64,000 nt of DNA from NCBI GenBank assembly GCA_001941045.1, contig MSHD01000023.1:78619-142618 (forward strand), in the 5' to 3' direction. The translations under genes and the position numbers were made by a program. Source of the DNA: Lachnospiraceae bacterium Zagget2 (GTDB lineage Bacteria > Bacillota > Clostridia > Lachnospirales > Lachnospiraceae). Below, piece after piece: positions 53,245 to 61,559 of this stretch. How positions within the stretch are numbered: the first letter of the stretch is position 1; each line of letters begins with the position of its first letter. The notes below the pieces were generated by a model, which was not told the DNA's origin, did no database searches, and saw only the letters and a program-made list of their open reading frames with translations.

Positions 53245-53786
53245 AGCTGCTGATTGCGTCTGACATTCACGGTTCCGCATACTACTGCGGAAAATTGCTG
53301 GAGGCTTATGAGAGGGAGCAGGCAGATCGCCTGATCCTGCTCGGCGATATTCTCTATCACGGGCCGCGGAATGAACTGCCGGAGGGCTATGCACCGAAGG
53401 AGGTCATCGCGATGCTGAACCCGCTGAAGCGCGATATCCTCTGCGTGCGTGGCAACTGCGACGCCGAGGTCGACCAGATGGTGCTGGAATTTCCGATCCT
53501 GGCGGATTATGGATTTCTCTACGAGCGCGGGCGGATGATCTTCCTGACACACGGGCATGTGTTTCACGAGGGAAACCTCCCGATGCTGGGGAAGGGCGAT
53601 ATCCTGCTGCACGGTCACACGCATGTGCCGGTCTGCCGCGAGCATGAGGATTATGTCTATATGAATCCTGGCTCGGTGGCGATCCCGAAGGAAGGCAGCG
53701 AGCACAGCTACATGAGCTATGAGGACGGTGTATTTCTCTGGAAGAATCTGGAGGGAAAAATTTATAAAACATATAAATTAGACTGA
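53241..53786 (+). CDS. YfcE-type phosphodiesterase
   Basis: This 181-residue metallophosphoesterase shows LLIASDIHGSAYYC, LILLGDILYHGP, VRGNCDAEVD, FLTHGHVF and LLHGHTHVP, the motif order of the MJ0936/YfcE family. It is likely a phosphodiesterase on small nucleotides or phosphoesters; the physiological substrate is unknown. It is the last gene of the VWA-MoxR transcript, coupled through ATGA. Confidence 0.92.
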   Translation: MKLLIASDIHGSAYYCGKLLEAYEREQADRLILLGDILYHGPRNELPEGYAPKEVIAMLNPLKRDILCVRGNCDAEVDQMVLEFPILADYGFLYERGRMIFLTHGHVFHEGNLPMLGKGDILLHGHTHVPVCREHEDYVYMNPGSVAIPKEGSEHSYMSYEDGVFLWKNLEGKIYKTYKLD

Positions 53787-53804
53787 ATATATATGCAAAA
53801 GCGC

Positions 53805-53832
53805 TTGCATTTCGCAGAGTTTTCATTATAAT
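53805..53832 (+). promoter_or_regulatory. Promoter of the amino-acid ABC transporter operon
   Basis: TTGCAT, 16 bases, TATAAT. A near-palindrome TGCAAAAGCGCTTGCA (53795-53810) overlaps the -35 box and resembles a cre-like (CcpA) site, though the match to the consensus is imperfect. Confidence 0.6.
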
Positions 53833-53891
53833 AAGTGCAGCGGGTTTCGGAAAACACAGCCCGCAAAGATCAATTTACAGGAGGAGACATT

Positions 53892-54779
53892 ATGAAGAAG
53901 AAAATCGTAAGTGCGGTTCTCTGCCTGAGCATGGCGGCGGCGCTTCTGGCCGGATGCGGAAGCAGCAGTTCGACGTCGGCTGACACGACAGAGGAGACGA
54001 CGGAAGAGGAGACCGAAGAAGAGGTCGCCGAGGAAGAGACCGAGGCCGCGGAGGAGACCGAAGAAGCGGCGGAGGAGTCTGAGGAGGCAGCTGAGGTGAC
54101 GACCGTTACAGAGGGCGTGCTGACGATGGGCACGAACGCGGCGTTCCCGCCCTATGAGTACTATGACGGGGATGTAGTCGTTGGCATCGATGCGGAGATC
54201 GCGGAAGCGCTGGCGGAAAAGCTTGGCCTTACGCTCGAGATCGTGGATATGGACTTCTCGTCCATCATTACTTCTGTGCAGTCCGGCAAGATCGATGTTG
54301 GCATCGCGGGCATGACCGTGACCGATGAGAGACTGGAGAACGTAAACTTTACCGATTCCTACGCGACCGGCGTGCAGGTGATCATTGTGCCGGAGGGTTC
54401 CGACATTACCTCTGTGGACGACCTGTCCAACGAGGATCTGCTGATCGGCGTACAGGAGGGCACGACCGGACATATCTACTGCTCCGATGATTACGGCGAG
54501 GACAGAGTGATCGCTTACACGAACGGAGCGACCGCAGTGCAGGCGCTTCTGCAGGGCAAGGTGGACTGCGTTGTTATTGACCAGCAGCCGGCGCTCGCTT
54601 ACGTGGAGGCCAATGAGGGACTTGCAATCCTCGACACGGAGTACGTCATCGAGGAGTACGCGATCGCGGTTTCCAAGGATAATGAGGCGCTGCTCGACGC
54701 GCTGAACGCTGCTCTTGCGGAGCTCACGGCGGACGGCACGGTGCAGAGCATCCTCGACACCTATATCACGGCAGAGTAA
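53892..54779 (+). CDS. Polar amino-acid ABC transporter, substrate-binding lipoprotein
   Basis: This 295-residue lipoprotein has a signal with lipobox LLAGC (Cys 22), a long Thr/Glu linker (residues 30-75) and an SBP family 3 domain: LTMGTNAAFPPYEYYDGDVV, then IDAEIAEALAEKLGL and GMTVTDERLENVNFTD. The latter two resemble binders of basic, polar or cystine-type amino acids; the exact ligand cannot be read. The unusually acidic linker is a notable feature. GAGGAGA precedes the ATG 53892; the longer frame upstream lies over the promoter. Confidence 0.92.
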   Translation: MKKKIVSAVLCLSMAAALLAGCGSSSSTSADTTEETTEEETEEEVAEEETEAAEETEEAAEESEEAAEVTTVTEGVLTMGTNAAFPPYEYYDGDVVVGIDAEIAEALAEKLGLTLEIVDMDFSSIITSVQSGKIDVGIAGMTVTDERLENVNFTDSYATGVQVIIVPEGSDITSVDDLSNEDLLIGVQEGTTGHIYCSDDYGEDRVIAYTNGATAVQALLQGKVDCVVIDQQPALAYVEANEGLAILDTEYVIEEYAIAVSKDNEALLDALNAALAELTADGTVQSILDTYITAE

Positions 54780-54795
54780 GTGTAAACAGGGCATC

Positions 54796-54838
54796 AATGG
54801 GGGTGTTCAGCGGCTAAGAGACTGAACGCCCCCATTTT
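54796..54838 (+). terminator. Strong hairpin between binding-protein and permease genes
   Basis: AATGGGGGTGTTCAG and CTGAACGCCCCCATT form a 15-bp stem, followed by TTAC. It probably acts as a partial terminator and mRNA stabiliser so that the binding protein is made in excess of the membrane subunits. Confidence 0.8.
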
Positions 54839-54856
54839 ACGAAAGGGGGAGATGGC

Positions 54857-55588
54857 TTGGAAAAATTAATCAGCGGTCTGAAGCTGGGGCTTTACCAGAC
54901 CTTCATACTGGACAATAACTATCAGTATTTTGTCCGCGGAATAGGGATCACGCTGCTCGTGACAGCCTGTGCGCTGGTTCTCGGTCTGGTGATCGGGGTT
55001 ATGATCGCGATCGTCCGCTCGGCGCACGATCAGCAGCCGGCAAATAAGAGAGGACCGGTTCTGAAATTTCTGAACGGGGTCTGCAAGGTCTATCTGACGG
55101 TGATCCGCGGGACGCCGACGATGGTACAGCTCCTGATCATGTGGTTCGTTATCTGGGCGAGCGCCCGCGCGACGGACAGTAATATGATCCGCTGCGCGAT
55201 TGTCACCTTCGGCATCAACTCCGGCGCGTACATTGCGGAGATCGTCCGCTCCGGCATCATGTCGATCGAGGCGGGACAGATGGAGGCGGGCCGTTCCCTC
55301 GGTATGAGCTATGCGGATACGATGCGTTTTATCATCATTCCGCAGGCCTTCAAGAATGTGCTTCCGGCGCTGGGCAATGAGCTGATCACGCTGCTCAAGG
55401 AGACTTCTATCGTGACGGTCATCGGCCTCAAGGACCTGACCAAGGGCGCGATGATCATCCAGTCGAAGACCTACCAGGCCTTCGTGCCGTTCTTTGCGAT
55501 CGCGGCCATCTACCTTGTCATGGTGCTGTTCCTGACATGGCTGCTTGGAAAACTGGAAGGGAGGTTAAGACAGAGTGATATACGTTAA
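54857..55588 (+). CDS. Amino-acid ABC transporter permease (HisM family)
   Basis: This 243-residue membrane subunit has about five helices and the family motif [29 protein letters not shown] (segment [19 protein letters not shown]), where it contacts the ATPase. It begins with TTG 54857, a few bases after GGGGGAG; no ATG fits. It overlaps the ATPase gene by 14 bases. The transporter imports an amino acid with the two neighbours. Confidence 0.93.
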   Translation: MEKLISGLKLGLYQTFILDNNYQYFVRGIGITLLVTACALVLGLVIGVMIAIVRSAHDQQPANKRGPVLKFLNGVCKVYLTVIRGTPTMVQLLIMWFVIWASARATDSNMIRCAIVTFGINSGAYIAEIVRSGIMSIEAGQMEAGRSLGMSYADTMRFIIIPQAFKNVLPALGNELITLLKETSIVTVIGLKDLTKGAMIIQSKTYQAFVPFFAIAAIYLVMVLFLTWLLGKLEGRLRQSDIR

Positions 55589-56297
55589 AGGTTTATCAAA
55601 ATCATTCGGCGATCATCAGGTGATCAAGGAGATCAACACCCACATCGCCCCCGGAGAGAAGGTCGTCATCGTCGGACCGTCCGGCTCCGGCAAATCTACC
55701 TTCCTGCGCTGTCTGAACCTGCTGGAGCAGCCGACCGCGGGTTCGATCGTCTTCGACGGACAGGAGATTACCGACCCGAAGACGGATATCAATAAGGTGC
55801 GGCAGCACATGGGCATGGTGTTCCAGCACTTCAATCTGTTCGCGAACCTGACTGTGAAGGACAATATCACGCTTGCCCCGCAGCGCGCGAAGATTATGAA
55901 CAAAGCCGAGGCGGAGCAGGAGGCGATGCGGCTTTTAAAGCTCGTGAATCTAGAGGACAAGGCGGACGCCTATCCGAACCAGCTCTCCGGCGGACAGAAG
56001 CAGCGGATCGCGATCGTGCGCTCCCTGGCGATGAAGCCCAAGGTCATGCTCTTTGACGAACCGACCTCCGCGCTCGACCCGGAGATGGTCGGCGAAGTAC
56101 TGGAGCTCATGAAAAAGCTCGCGGACGAGGGCATGACGATGGTGGTCGTGACGCACGAGATGGGTTTTGCGCGGGAGGTGGCCACCCGCGTCATGTTCAT
56201 CGACGAGGGCATTGTCATGGAGGAGAACGAGCCAGGGGAATTTTTTGGGAATCCGCAGAACGAGCGGCTGAAAAGTTTCCTCGCAAAGGTGTTGTAA
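55575..56297 (+). CDS. Amino-acid ABC transporter ATP-binding protein (GlnQ family)
   Basis: This 240-residue ATPase has Walker [16 protein letters not shown]-loop [10 protein letters not shown], signature [15 protein letters not shown], Walker [15 protein letters not shown] and switch VTHEMG. It is of the GlnQ/HisP type. It begins at GTG 55575 after GGGAGGT, inside the permease gene. The next promoter (secG) overlaps its stop codon. Confidence 0.95.
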   Translation: MIYVKGLSKSFGDHQVIKEINTHIAPGEKVVIVGPSGSGKSTFLRCLNLLEQPTAGSIVFDGQEITDPKTDINKVRQHMGMVFQHFNLFANLTVKDNITLAPQRAKIMNKAEAEQEAMRLLKLVNLEDKADAYPNQLSGGQKQRIAIVRSLAMKPKVMLFDEPTSALDPEMVGEVLELMKKLADEGMTMVVVTHEMGFAREVATRVMFIDEGIVMEENEPGEFFGNPQNERLKSFLAKVL

Positions 56298-56320
56298 TTT
56301 TTGGAAAGCTGTGCTACAAT
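56292..56320 (+). promoter_or_regulatory. secG promoter
   Basis: TTGTAA, 17 bases, TACAAT; the -35 box includes the ATPase stop codon. Confidence 0.6.
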
Positions 56321-56350
56321 GCTTTTGTTTGACATATAGGAGGTATGGAA

Positions 56351-56590
56351 ATGCAGATTCTGAGATACGTTCTCATGGCAATATTTGTGCTGCTGTGCAT
56401 CGTGGCGACTGTGCTGGTGCTCATGCAGGAGGGCAAGTCCGACGGCCTTGGCGCACTCGCGGGCGCGGCGGAGACCTACTGGGGAAAGAATAAAGCCCGT
56501 TCGATGGAGGGGGCGATCGCGAAGTGGACGAAGATCCTGCTGGTGCTCTTCTTTGTCCTGGCGATTATCCTGAATCTGAGCGTTTTCTAG
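56351..56590 (+). CDS. secG: Protein translocase subunit SecG
   Basis: This 79-residue membrane protein has two helices (about residues 3-23 and 56-76). Between them is VLMQEGKSDGLGALAGAAET, and the pattern NKARSMEGAIAKWTKI is typical of SecG. It stimulates the SecYEG channel. The ATG 56351 is chosen because AGGAGGT ends seven bases before it; ATG 56345 is right against that site. Confidence 0.92.
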   Translation: MQILRYVLMAIFVLLCIVATVLVLMQEGKSDGLGALAGAAETYWGKNKARSMEGAIAKWTKILLVLFFVLAIILNLSVF

Positions 56591-56654
56591 CGGCGTGCGG
56601 GACGATCTGCCTGATAGATACCGACAGTCAGATCACAGATAGAGAAATGATTCG

Positions 56655-56687
56655 GGCACTCCTGTGCAAAAGCAGGGGTGCCTTTCT
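56655..56687 (+). terminator. Terminator or attenuator between secG and smpB
   Basis: GGCACTCCTG, an 8-base loop and CAGGGGTGCC (one G-U pair) are followed by TTTCT, 15 bases before the smpB ATG. smpB must be read through this or have its own start; no clear promoter follows. Confidence 0.65.
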
Positions 56688-56701
56688 GGTACGGAGGGAT
56701 T

Positions 56702-57166
56702 ATGGGAAAAGACAGTGTAAAACTGATCGCAAATAATAAAAAGGCCTACCATGATTATTTTATTGAGGATACCTTTGAAGCGGGGATCTCGCTGCACGGC
56801 ACGGAGGTGAAATCTCTTCGCATGGGAAAATGCAGTATCAAAGAGTCCTTTGTGAAAATTGAAAAGGGAGAAGTCTTCATCTATCACATGCATATCAGTC
56901 CCTATGAAAAGGGGAATATATTCAATCGTGACCCGCTGCGCGTACGTAAGCTGCTGCTGCACAGAGGAGAGATTAATAAACTGCTCGGAAAGACGACCGA
57001 GAAGGGATATACGATCGTGCCCTTACGCGTCTATTTCCGGGGAAATCTTGCAAAGGTAGAGATCGGGCTCGCCCGCGGCAAGAAGCTCTACGACAAGCGC
57101 GCGGATATCGCAAAGAAAGACCTGCGCCGCGAGACGGAGCGCGATTTCAAGATCAGACACCTTTAG
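56702..57166 (+). CDS. smpB: SsrA-binding protein SmpB
   Basis: This 154-residue RNA-binding protein delivers tmRNA to stalled ribosomes. Motifs are [40 protein letters not shown], and the basic tail [19 protein letters not shown]. In Clostridia the order secG-rnr-smpB is common; here rnr is missing between them. The start ATG 56702 has GGAGGGA. The tmRNA gene itself was not found in the window. Confidence 0.96.
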   Translation: MGKDSVKLIANNKKAYHDYFIEDTFEAGISLHGTEVKSLRMGKCSIKESFVKIEKGEVFIYHMHISPYEKGNIFNRDPLRVRKLLLHRGEINKLLGKTTEKGYTIVPLRVYFRGNLAKVEIGLARGKKLYDKRADIAKKDLRRETERDFKIRHL

Positions 57167-57174
57167 TTAATCAG

Positions 57175-57528
57175 TTAATTTGCCGCCTCTTCTTCCGGCA
57201 CGAGCTCGTCGTACTCCATGGAGTCCAGCATCTCGTCGAAGCCCTCGGAAGCGGCCTCATACTCCTCGTCGCTCTCGATGTTGCCGAGTACGGGTGCGCC
57301 GGACGGGCTTGTCTCATAGCGATAGAGGTAGACTTCGCCGTCCTGGTTTTCCCCGTTTTTGTCAAGCGGGAGCAGGGCGATATACTGCTGCTTTCCGACT
57401 TCATAAATGCCGACGATCGCGCATTCGACCTGTGAGTCGTCGTCCAGCGTCAGGGTCACAGTCAAGTCTTCGGCGCTGCAGGTAGAGCAGTCTCCGGTAC
57501 ATTTTGCTTCATCACATGTATTGGCCAT
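57175..57528 (-). CDS. DUF1292 protein with cysteine-rich N-terminus
   Basis: This 117-residue acidic protein of the DUF1292 family has a four-cysteine N-terminal stretch (CDEAKCTGDCSTC) that may bind a metal, then TVTLTLDDDSQVECAIVGIY and QQYIALLPLDKNGENQD, and a very acidic tail. It is the second DUF1292 gene here (see 2989-3246); its length and cysteines set it apart. Function is unknown. It converges on smpB. Confidence 0.8.
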   Translation of the reverse strand: MANTCDEAKCTGDCSTCSAEDLTVTLTLDDDSQVECAIVGIYEVGKQQYIALLPLDKNGENQDGEVYLYRYETSPSGAPVLGNIESDEEYEAASEGFDEMLDSMEYDELVPEEEAAN

Positions 57529-57617
57529 CTGTAAAACCTCTCAATAAATTTTTTCTTTAACATAACAGAAGCGGGCGGGATTTGCAAGCCCCATCTGAAT
57601 ACGAAGGGAGAAATATC

Positions 57618-58787
57618 ATGGAACTTACCTTTTCCAGACGCTCTGATATGCCGGAGGGCATTTTTTCAGTGCTGAATGCGAAGAAAAACGAGCTGATTGC
57701 GGAAGGACGGACAGTCTACAATTTTCCCGTGGGGACGCCGGATTTTGCGCCGCCCGCGCATATCATGGAGGCGATGGTGGAGGCCTGCCGCGACCCGGAG
57801 AATTATAAGTACGCGCTGGCGGATCGCCCGGAGCTTTTACAGGCGGTCAGCGATTTTTACCGAAGCCGTTTCGGCGTGGAACTTGCGACGGATCAGATTA
57901 TGAGCATGTACGGCTCGCAGGAGGGGATGGCGCACATTGCGCTGGCGCTCTGTGACCCGGGCGATACGGTGCTGGTGCCGAACCCGGGTTATCCGGTCTT
58001 TGGCGCGGGTCCGGAGCTGATGGGCGCGAAGCTCGAGACCTATCCGCTCTATCGGGAAAACAATTTTCTGCCGGATTTCCGGGATATTCCGGAGGAGAGT
58101 GCGTGCAGGGCAAAATTTATGATCCTGTCCTATCCGGCGAATCCGGTCTGCTCTGTCGCAGATGATGATTTCTACCGAAGGGCGATCGCCTTCGCGAAAG
58201 AATATAATGTTATGCTGCTCCACGACAATGCTTACGCGGATATTGTGTTCGGCGGCAGGGAAGGAAAGTCTTTCCTGTCCTACGAAGGGGCGATGGACGT
58301 TGGCATCGAGTTTTACTCGCTGTCGAAATCCTATAACATGACGGGCATGCGGATCTCCTTTGCCCTGGGAAACCGGGAAATTATCGCGCGTTTCAAAAAT
58401 GTCCGCTCTCAGATTGATTACGGCATTTTCCTGCCGATCCAGAAGGCGGCGATCGCCGCGCTTACCGGACCGCAGGACAGCGTAAAGGAGCAGTGCAGGG
58501 CCTATGAGGAGCGTTGCCGTGCGCTCTGTCGCGGCCTGACCGGCATCGGCTGGGATGTGCCGGACGGGCAGGGGACGATGTTTGTGTGGGCTCAGATTCC
58601 GAAAAATTTCAGCAGCAGCGAGAAATTTGTGCTCGAACTGATGGAGCGGACCGGCGTCATCGTCACGCCGGGCACGGCCTTCGGCAGTCTGGGAGAGGGT
58701 TATGTGCGCATGGCGCTTGTCTATCCGGTGGAGACGATCGGACAGGCAGTCCGCCTGATCGATGAGAGTGGTATCTTAAGATCATGA
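57618..58787 (+). CDS. Class I/II PLP-dependent aminotransferase
   Basis: This 389-residue fold-type I aminotransferase has the PLP lysine in YSLSKSYNMTGMRIS (about residue 238). Further motifs are NPGYPVFG, ILSYPANPVCS, LLHDNAYADIVF and GEGYVRMALV. It resembles the LL-diaminopimelate / alanine-type subgroup. The exact substrate pair is not clear; the 3' neighbours in hydroxypyruvate and glycerate metabolism make serine or glyoxylate use plausible, which is inference. AAGGGAGA precedes ATG 57618. It overlaps the next gene by 4 bases. Confidence 0.88.
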   Translation: MELTFSRRSDMPEGIFSVLNAKKNELIAEGRTVYNFPVGTPDFAPPAHIMEAMVEACRDPENYKYALADRPELLQAVSDFYRSRFGVELATDQIMSMYGSQEGMAHIALALCDPGDTVLVPNPGYPVFGAGPELMGAKLETYPLYRENNFLPDFRDIPEESACRAKFMILSYPANPVCSVADDDFYRRAIAFAKEYNVMLLHDNAYADIVFGGREGKSFLSYEGAMDVGIEFYSLSKSYNMTGMRISFALGNREIIARFKNVRSQIDYGIFLPIQKAAIAALTGPQDSVKEQCRAYEERCRALCRGLTGIGWDVPDGQGTMFVWAQIPKNFSSSEKFVLELMERTGVIVTPGTAFGSLGEGYVRMALVYPVETIGQAVRLIDESGILRS

Positions 58788-59383
58788 GTTTTGTGGATGT
58801 CTATACCGATTTTATTTTTACGGAGGACGAGCCGGAAAAAGCGGATATCATTTTTATTCCGGGCTCGGACGAGGGCGCGCTGGCGCAGCGCGGCGCCGCG
58901 CTCTGGAGGGATGGCTTTGCGCCGCTGCTCCTTCCTTCCGGAAAATACGGGAAGCTTGTCGGACATTTCACGGGAGAGCCGCGTTTCGCGACGGAATGCG
59001 CGTTCCTGTGCGATATTCTTGCGAAGGAAGGCGTACCGCCGGAGGCGATTCTGCGGGAAGAGGAATCCACCTACACCTATGAGAACGCGATGTTTTCCCG
59101 CCGCGTGACCGATGAGGCAGGTCTTGTGATCCGGACGGCGCTTCTCTGCTGCCAGGCCTATCATGCGCGCCGGGCGAGCCTCTACTATCAGGTCTGTTTT
59201 CCGGAAGCGCGCATTCTTGTCTGTCCTGTTGTGACAAAGGGCATCAGCCGGGAGAGCTGGTACAGGTCTGAGGCGTCCACAGAGCTTGTCCTGCGGGAAG
59301 TAGAGCACTGCGGCACGCAGTTTGGAAAAATTTTTCAGGATTATCGAAAGAAACAGTTGAAATTACCGGAAAATACAGTATAA
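58784..59383 (+). CDS. YdcF/ElyC-family (DUF218) protein
   Basis: This 199-residue Rossmann-like protein of the DUF218 family reads IIFIPGSDEGALAQRGAALW, then EAILREEESTYTYENAMFS and LLCCQAYHARRASLYYQ, the conserved E-x(3)-T-x(2)-N block and the second motif. It lacks the N-terminal membrane helices of ElyC/SanA and is probably cytoplasmic. E. coli YdcF binds SAM; the function here is unknown. It is coupled to the aminotransferase by ATGA. Confidence 0.82.
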   Translation: MSFVDVYTDFIFTEDEPEKADIIFIPGSDEGALAQRGAALWRDGFAPLLLPSGKYGKLVGHFTGEPRFATECAFLCDILAKEGVPPEAILREEESTYTYENAMFSRRVTDEAGLVIRTALLCCQAYHARRASLYYQVCFPEARILVCPVVTKGISRESWYRSEASTELVLREVEHCGTQFGKIFQDYRKKQLKLPENTV

Positions 59384-59384
59384 T
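59357..59384 (+). promoter_or_regulatory. Promoter of the hydroxypyruvate reductase gene
   Basis: TTGAAA, 16 bases, TATAAT, at the end of the YdcF gene. Confidence 0.6.
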
Positions 59385-59395
59385 AAAATTTAACG

Positions 59396-59412
59396 GTGAA
59401 AATTTATTTCAC
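59396..59412. promoter_or_regulatory. Small palindrome at the predicted transcription start
   Basis: GTGAAA, 5 bases, TTTCAC lies about 12 to 28 bases after the -10 box at 59379-59384, so a bound repressor would block initiation or early elongation. No regulator is encoded nearby. Confidence 0.4.
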
Positions 59413-59444
59413 AAAGCGCAGTGTGTGCAGAAAAGGAGAAGCGT

Positions 59445-60410
59445 ATGAAAATTGTAGTGTTGGACGGTTACACGGAAAATCCGGGCGATATCAGCTGGGC
59501 GCCCCTGGAAGCGCTGGGGGAACTGACGGTGTATGACAGGACTGCCTATGAGGAGTCCCCGCTGATCGCAGAGCGCATCGGTGATGCGGAGATTGTCGTT
59601 ATGAACAAGACGCCGATCAGCAAAGAGACGATCGACAAGTGCCCGAATCTGAAAGCAATCGCAGTACTGGCTACCGGTTACAATGTAATCGATTATGAGT
59701 ATGCGAAGAGTAAGAATATTCCGGTGATGAATGTACCGGTTTACGGGACGGACAATGTGAGCCAGTATGCGGTAGGTCTGCTTCTGGAAGTCTGCTCGCA
59801 TTTCGGCCATCACAGCGATTCCGTACATGCCGGCGAGTGGGCGGCGAACCCGGACTGGTGTTACTGGCATTATCCGATGATCGAGGTCTCCGGAAAGACC
59901 GCAGGTATCATCGGCCTCGGCCGTATCGGCCAGAATACCGCGAAGATCCTGAACGCGATGAATATGAAGGTGCTTGCCTACGATTCCTTCCAGAGCGATG
60001 CAGGACGCGCAGTTGCCGAGTATGTGGAGCTGGATGAACTGCTGGCAAAGTGTGACTTCATTTTCCTGCACTGCCCGCTGTTCCCGTCGACGGAAGGCAT
60101 TATCAATAAGGAGAACATCGCGAAGATGAAGGACGGCGTTGTGATCATCAACAACAGCCGCGGTCAGCTCGTTGTCGAGCAGGATCTCTATGAAGCGCTG
60201 GAGAGCGGAAAGGTCGCAGCGGCGGCACTGGACGTTGTCTCCACGGAGCCGATCAGGGAGGACAATGTTCTTCTGAAGGCGAAGAACTGCCTCATCACGC
60301 CGCACATCTCCTGGGCGACGAAGGAAGCCCGCGAGCGCATCATGAATACGACTGCGGAGAATATCAAGTCCGTGATCGACGGTGCGCCGGCCAATGTGGT
60401 GAATAAATAA
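59445..60410 (+). CDS. hprA: D-2-hydroxyacid dehydrogenase, hydroxypyruvate/glycerate type
   Basis: This 321-residue NAD-dependent dehydrogenase interconverts glycerate and hydroxypyruvate, or a similar pair. The dinucleotide motif is GIIGLGRIGQNTAKI (about residue 151); the catalytic Arg is in NNSRGQLVVEQ, Glu follows in VVSTEPIRED, and His in TPHISWATKEA. The neighbouring glycerate kinase supports the glycerate assignment. ATG 59445 is behind AAAAGGAG. A strong terminator follows. Confidence 0.87.
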   Translation: MKIVVLDGYTENPGDISWAPLEALGELTVYDRTAYEESPLIAERIGDAEIVVMNKTPISKETIDKCPNLKAIAVLATGYNVIDYEYAKSKNIPVMNVPVYGTDNVSQYAVGLLLEVCSHFGHHSDSVHAGEWAANPDWCYWHYPMIEVSGKTAGIIGLGRIGQNTAKILNAMNMKVLAYDSFQSDAGRAVAEYVELDELLAKCDFIFLHCPLFPSTEGIINKENIAKMKDGVVIINNSRGQLVVEQDLYEALESGKVAAAALDVVSTEPIREDNVLLKAKNCLITPHISWATKEARERIMNTTAENIKSVIDGAPANVVNK

Positions 60411-60428
60411 TCGATACAAAAATAAAAA

Positions 60429-60465
60429 CGCCTCGCGAATGCAGGATTCGCGAGACGTTTTTTTT
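60429..60465. terminator. Strong bidirectional terminator
   Basis: CG-C-CTCGCGAAT, loop GCAGG, ATTCGCGAG-A-CG, with eight T on the plus side and an A run before it. It serves hprA and the convergent AEC transporter gene. Confidence 0.88.
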
Positions 60466-60466
60466 G

Positions 60467-61399
60467 TTACAGGAAAAGCTGGAAAAGGGCGATCATCATC
60501 GGCATGGTGATGATCGACAGAAGCGTCGTCATAACGTTGATTTTGCCTGCATAGAGAGAATCGTGTCCGTAGAGCTGGCTGATCTGCGTAACGCTGGTGG
60601 CGGTCGGTGCCGCGACCGCGAGATAAGTGATCAGAAGGAACGACTTCGCTCCTTCGCTCCCGGAAGCAAGGCCGCTGACTTTCAGAATGACGAGGGCGAG
60701 CAGCGGCAGAAAGATCAGCCGCAGAAAGGAGATAAAATAAATACGCGGCTTTGTAAAAATCTGTTTCAGATCGCTGTCTGCGATGAGCATGCCGATAACG
60801 AACATACTTAAGGGGCCGACGGTGGAGCCTATCGTATCTATGGTGGAGCCGAGCAGTTCCGGGAGAGGAAAGCTGCTGATAAACAGAAACAGGCCGACGA
60901 AGACGGATATCATATTGATGTTCAGGAGCAGATCTTTCAGGTGAAATTTCCTGGCTCCGCTCAGCAGCGTGCGGCCGTGCGACCAGATGAACACGGTCTG
61001 AACACACAGGTAGGAGCAGGCGTAGATGACCCACCCGGAACCGAGCATATAGCTTACGAGTGGGAGAATCAGATTTCCGCTGTTTGAGTAATAAATGGAA
61101 GCCAGCTCAACCGCGTCAAGATGAAAAACGCGGCGCAGGAGATGGCTTATGAGAAGCAGGAGAATCTGAAGGAGCGCGGAGGCAATCAGCGTCAGCTTCA
61201 GTCCCGCTACGGCATCCGGCGTGACATCCACCAGAAAGGCGCTGATCACAGAGCAGGGCATGACTGCGTAGAGCAGAATCTTTGAGATGACCTGGCTGTC
61301 CTCGCTCTTCAGAATATTCAGTTTTACAAGAATATACCCCACAAAAATCATGAGAAACAGTTTTATGATCTGCTGCGAGAGCAAAATACTTATCTGCAT
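60467..61399 (-). CDS. AEC-family transporter
   Basis: This 310-residue membrane protein has ten helices in two repeats, of the auxin-efflux-carrier family. Typical blocks are FVGYILVKLNILKSED, YYSNSGNLILPLVSYM with the family Asn, and MLIADSDLKQIFT. Bacterial members carry carboxylates such as malate; the substrate is not known. Position between hprA and glycerate kinase suggests a hydroxy-acid. The start at 61399 has GAGGGA; an in-frame ATG ten codons upstream is less likely. Confidence 0.85.
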   Translation of the reverse strand: MQISILLSQQIIKLFLMIFVGYILVKLNILKSEDSQVISKILLYAVMPCSVISAFLVDVTPDAVAGLKLTLIASALLQILLLLISHLLRRVFHLDAVELASIYYSNSGNLILPLVSYMLGSGWVIYACSYLCVQTVFIWSHGRTLLSGARKFHLKDLLLNINMISVFVGLFLFISSFPLPELLGSTIDTIGSTVGPLSMFVIGMLIADSDLKQIFTKPRIYFISFLRLIFLPLLALVILKVSGLASGSEGAKSFLLITYLAVAAPTATSVTQISQLYGHDSLYAGKINVMTTLLSIITMPMMIALFQLFL

Positions 61400-61495
61400 G
61401 AGAATTCCCTCTTTTCTTAAGTGCTTCAAAACGGTTCCATTTTAGGTATCATTCGGGAATCTGTCAAGTATTGGAAAGAAATGTGCGAATTTCTG

Positions 61496-61525
61496 TTTAC
61501 AAGCCCGGGAGAAATCTTATATAAT
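61496..61525 (+). promoter_or_regulatory. Promoter of the glycerate kinase gene
   Basis: TTTACA, 18 bases, TATAAT, about 34 bases before the ATG and followed by AAAGGAGAAGG. Confidence 0.6.
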
Positions 61526-61559
61526 AAAAATAACTTTTTTCAAAGGAGAAGGAAAAGCG

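Noticed and set aside
53795-53810. Firm CcpA (cre) site before the amino-acid transporter
   Set aside because: The near-palindrome resembles cre but departs from the consensus at several places, so it is only mentioned under the promoter.
56591-57174. tmRNA gene beside smpB
   Set aside because: The flanking DNA has no tRNA-Ala-like ends or tag reading frame; only a terminator-like hairpin is present.
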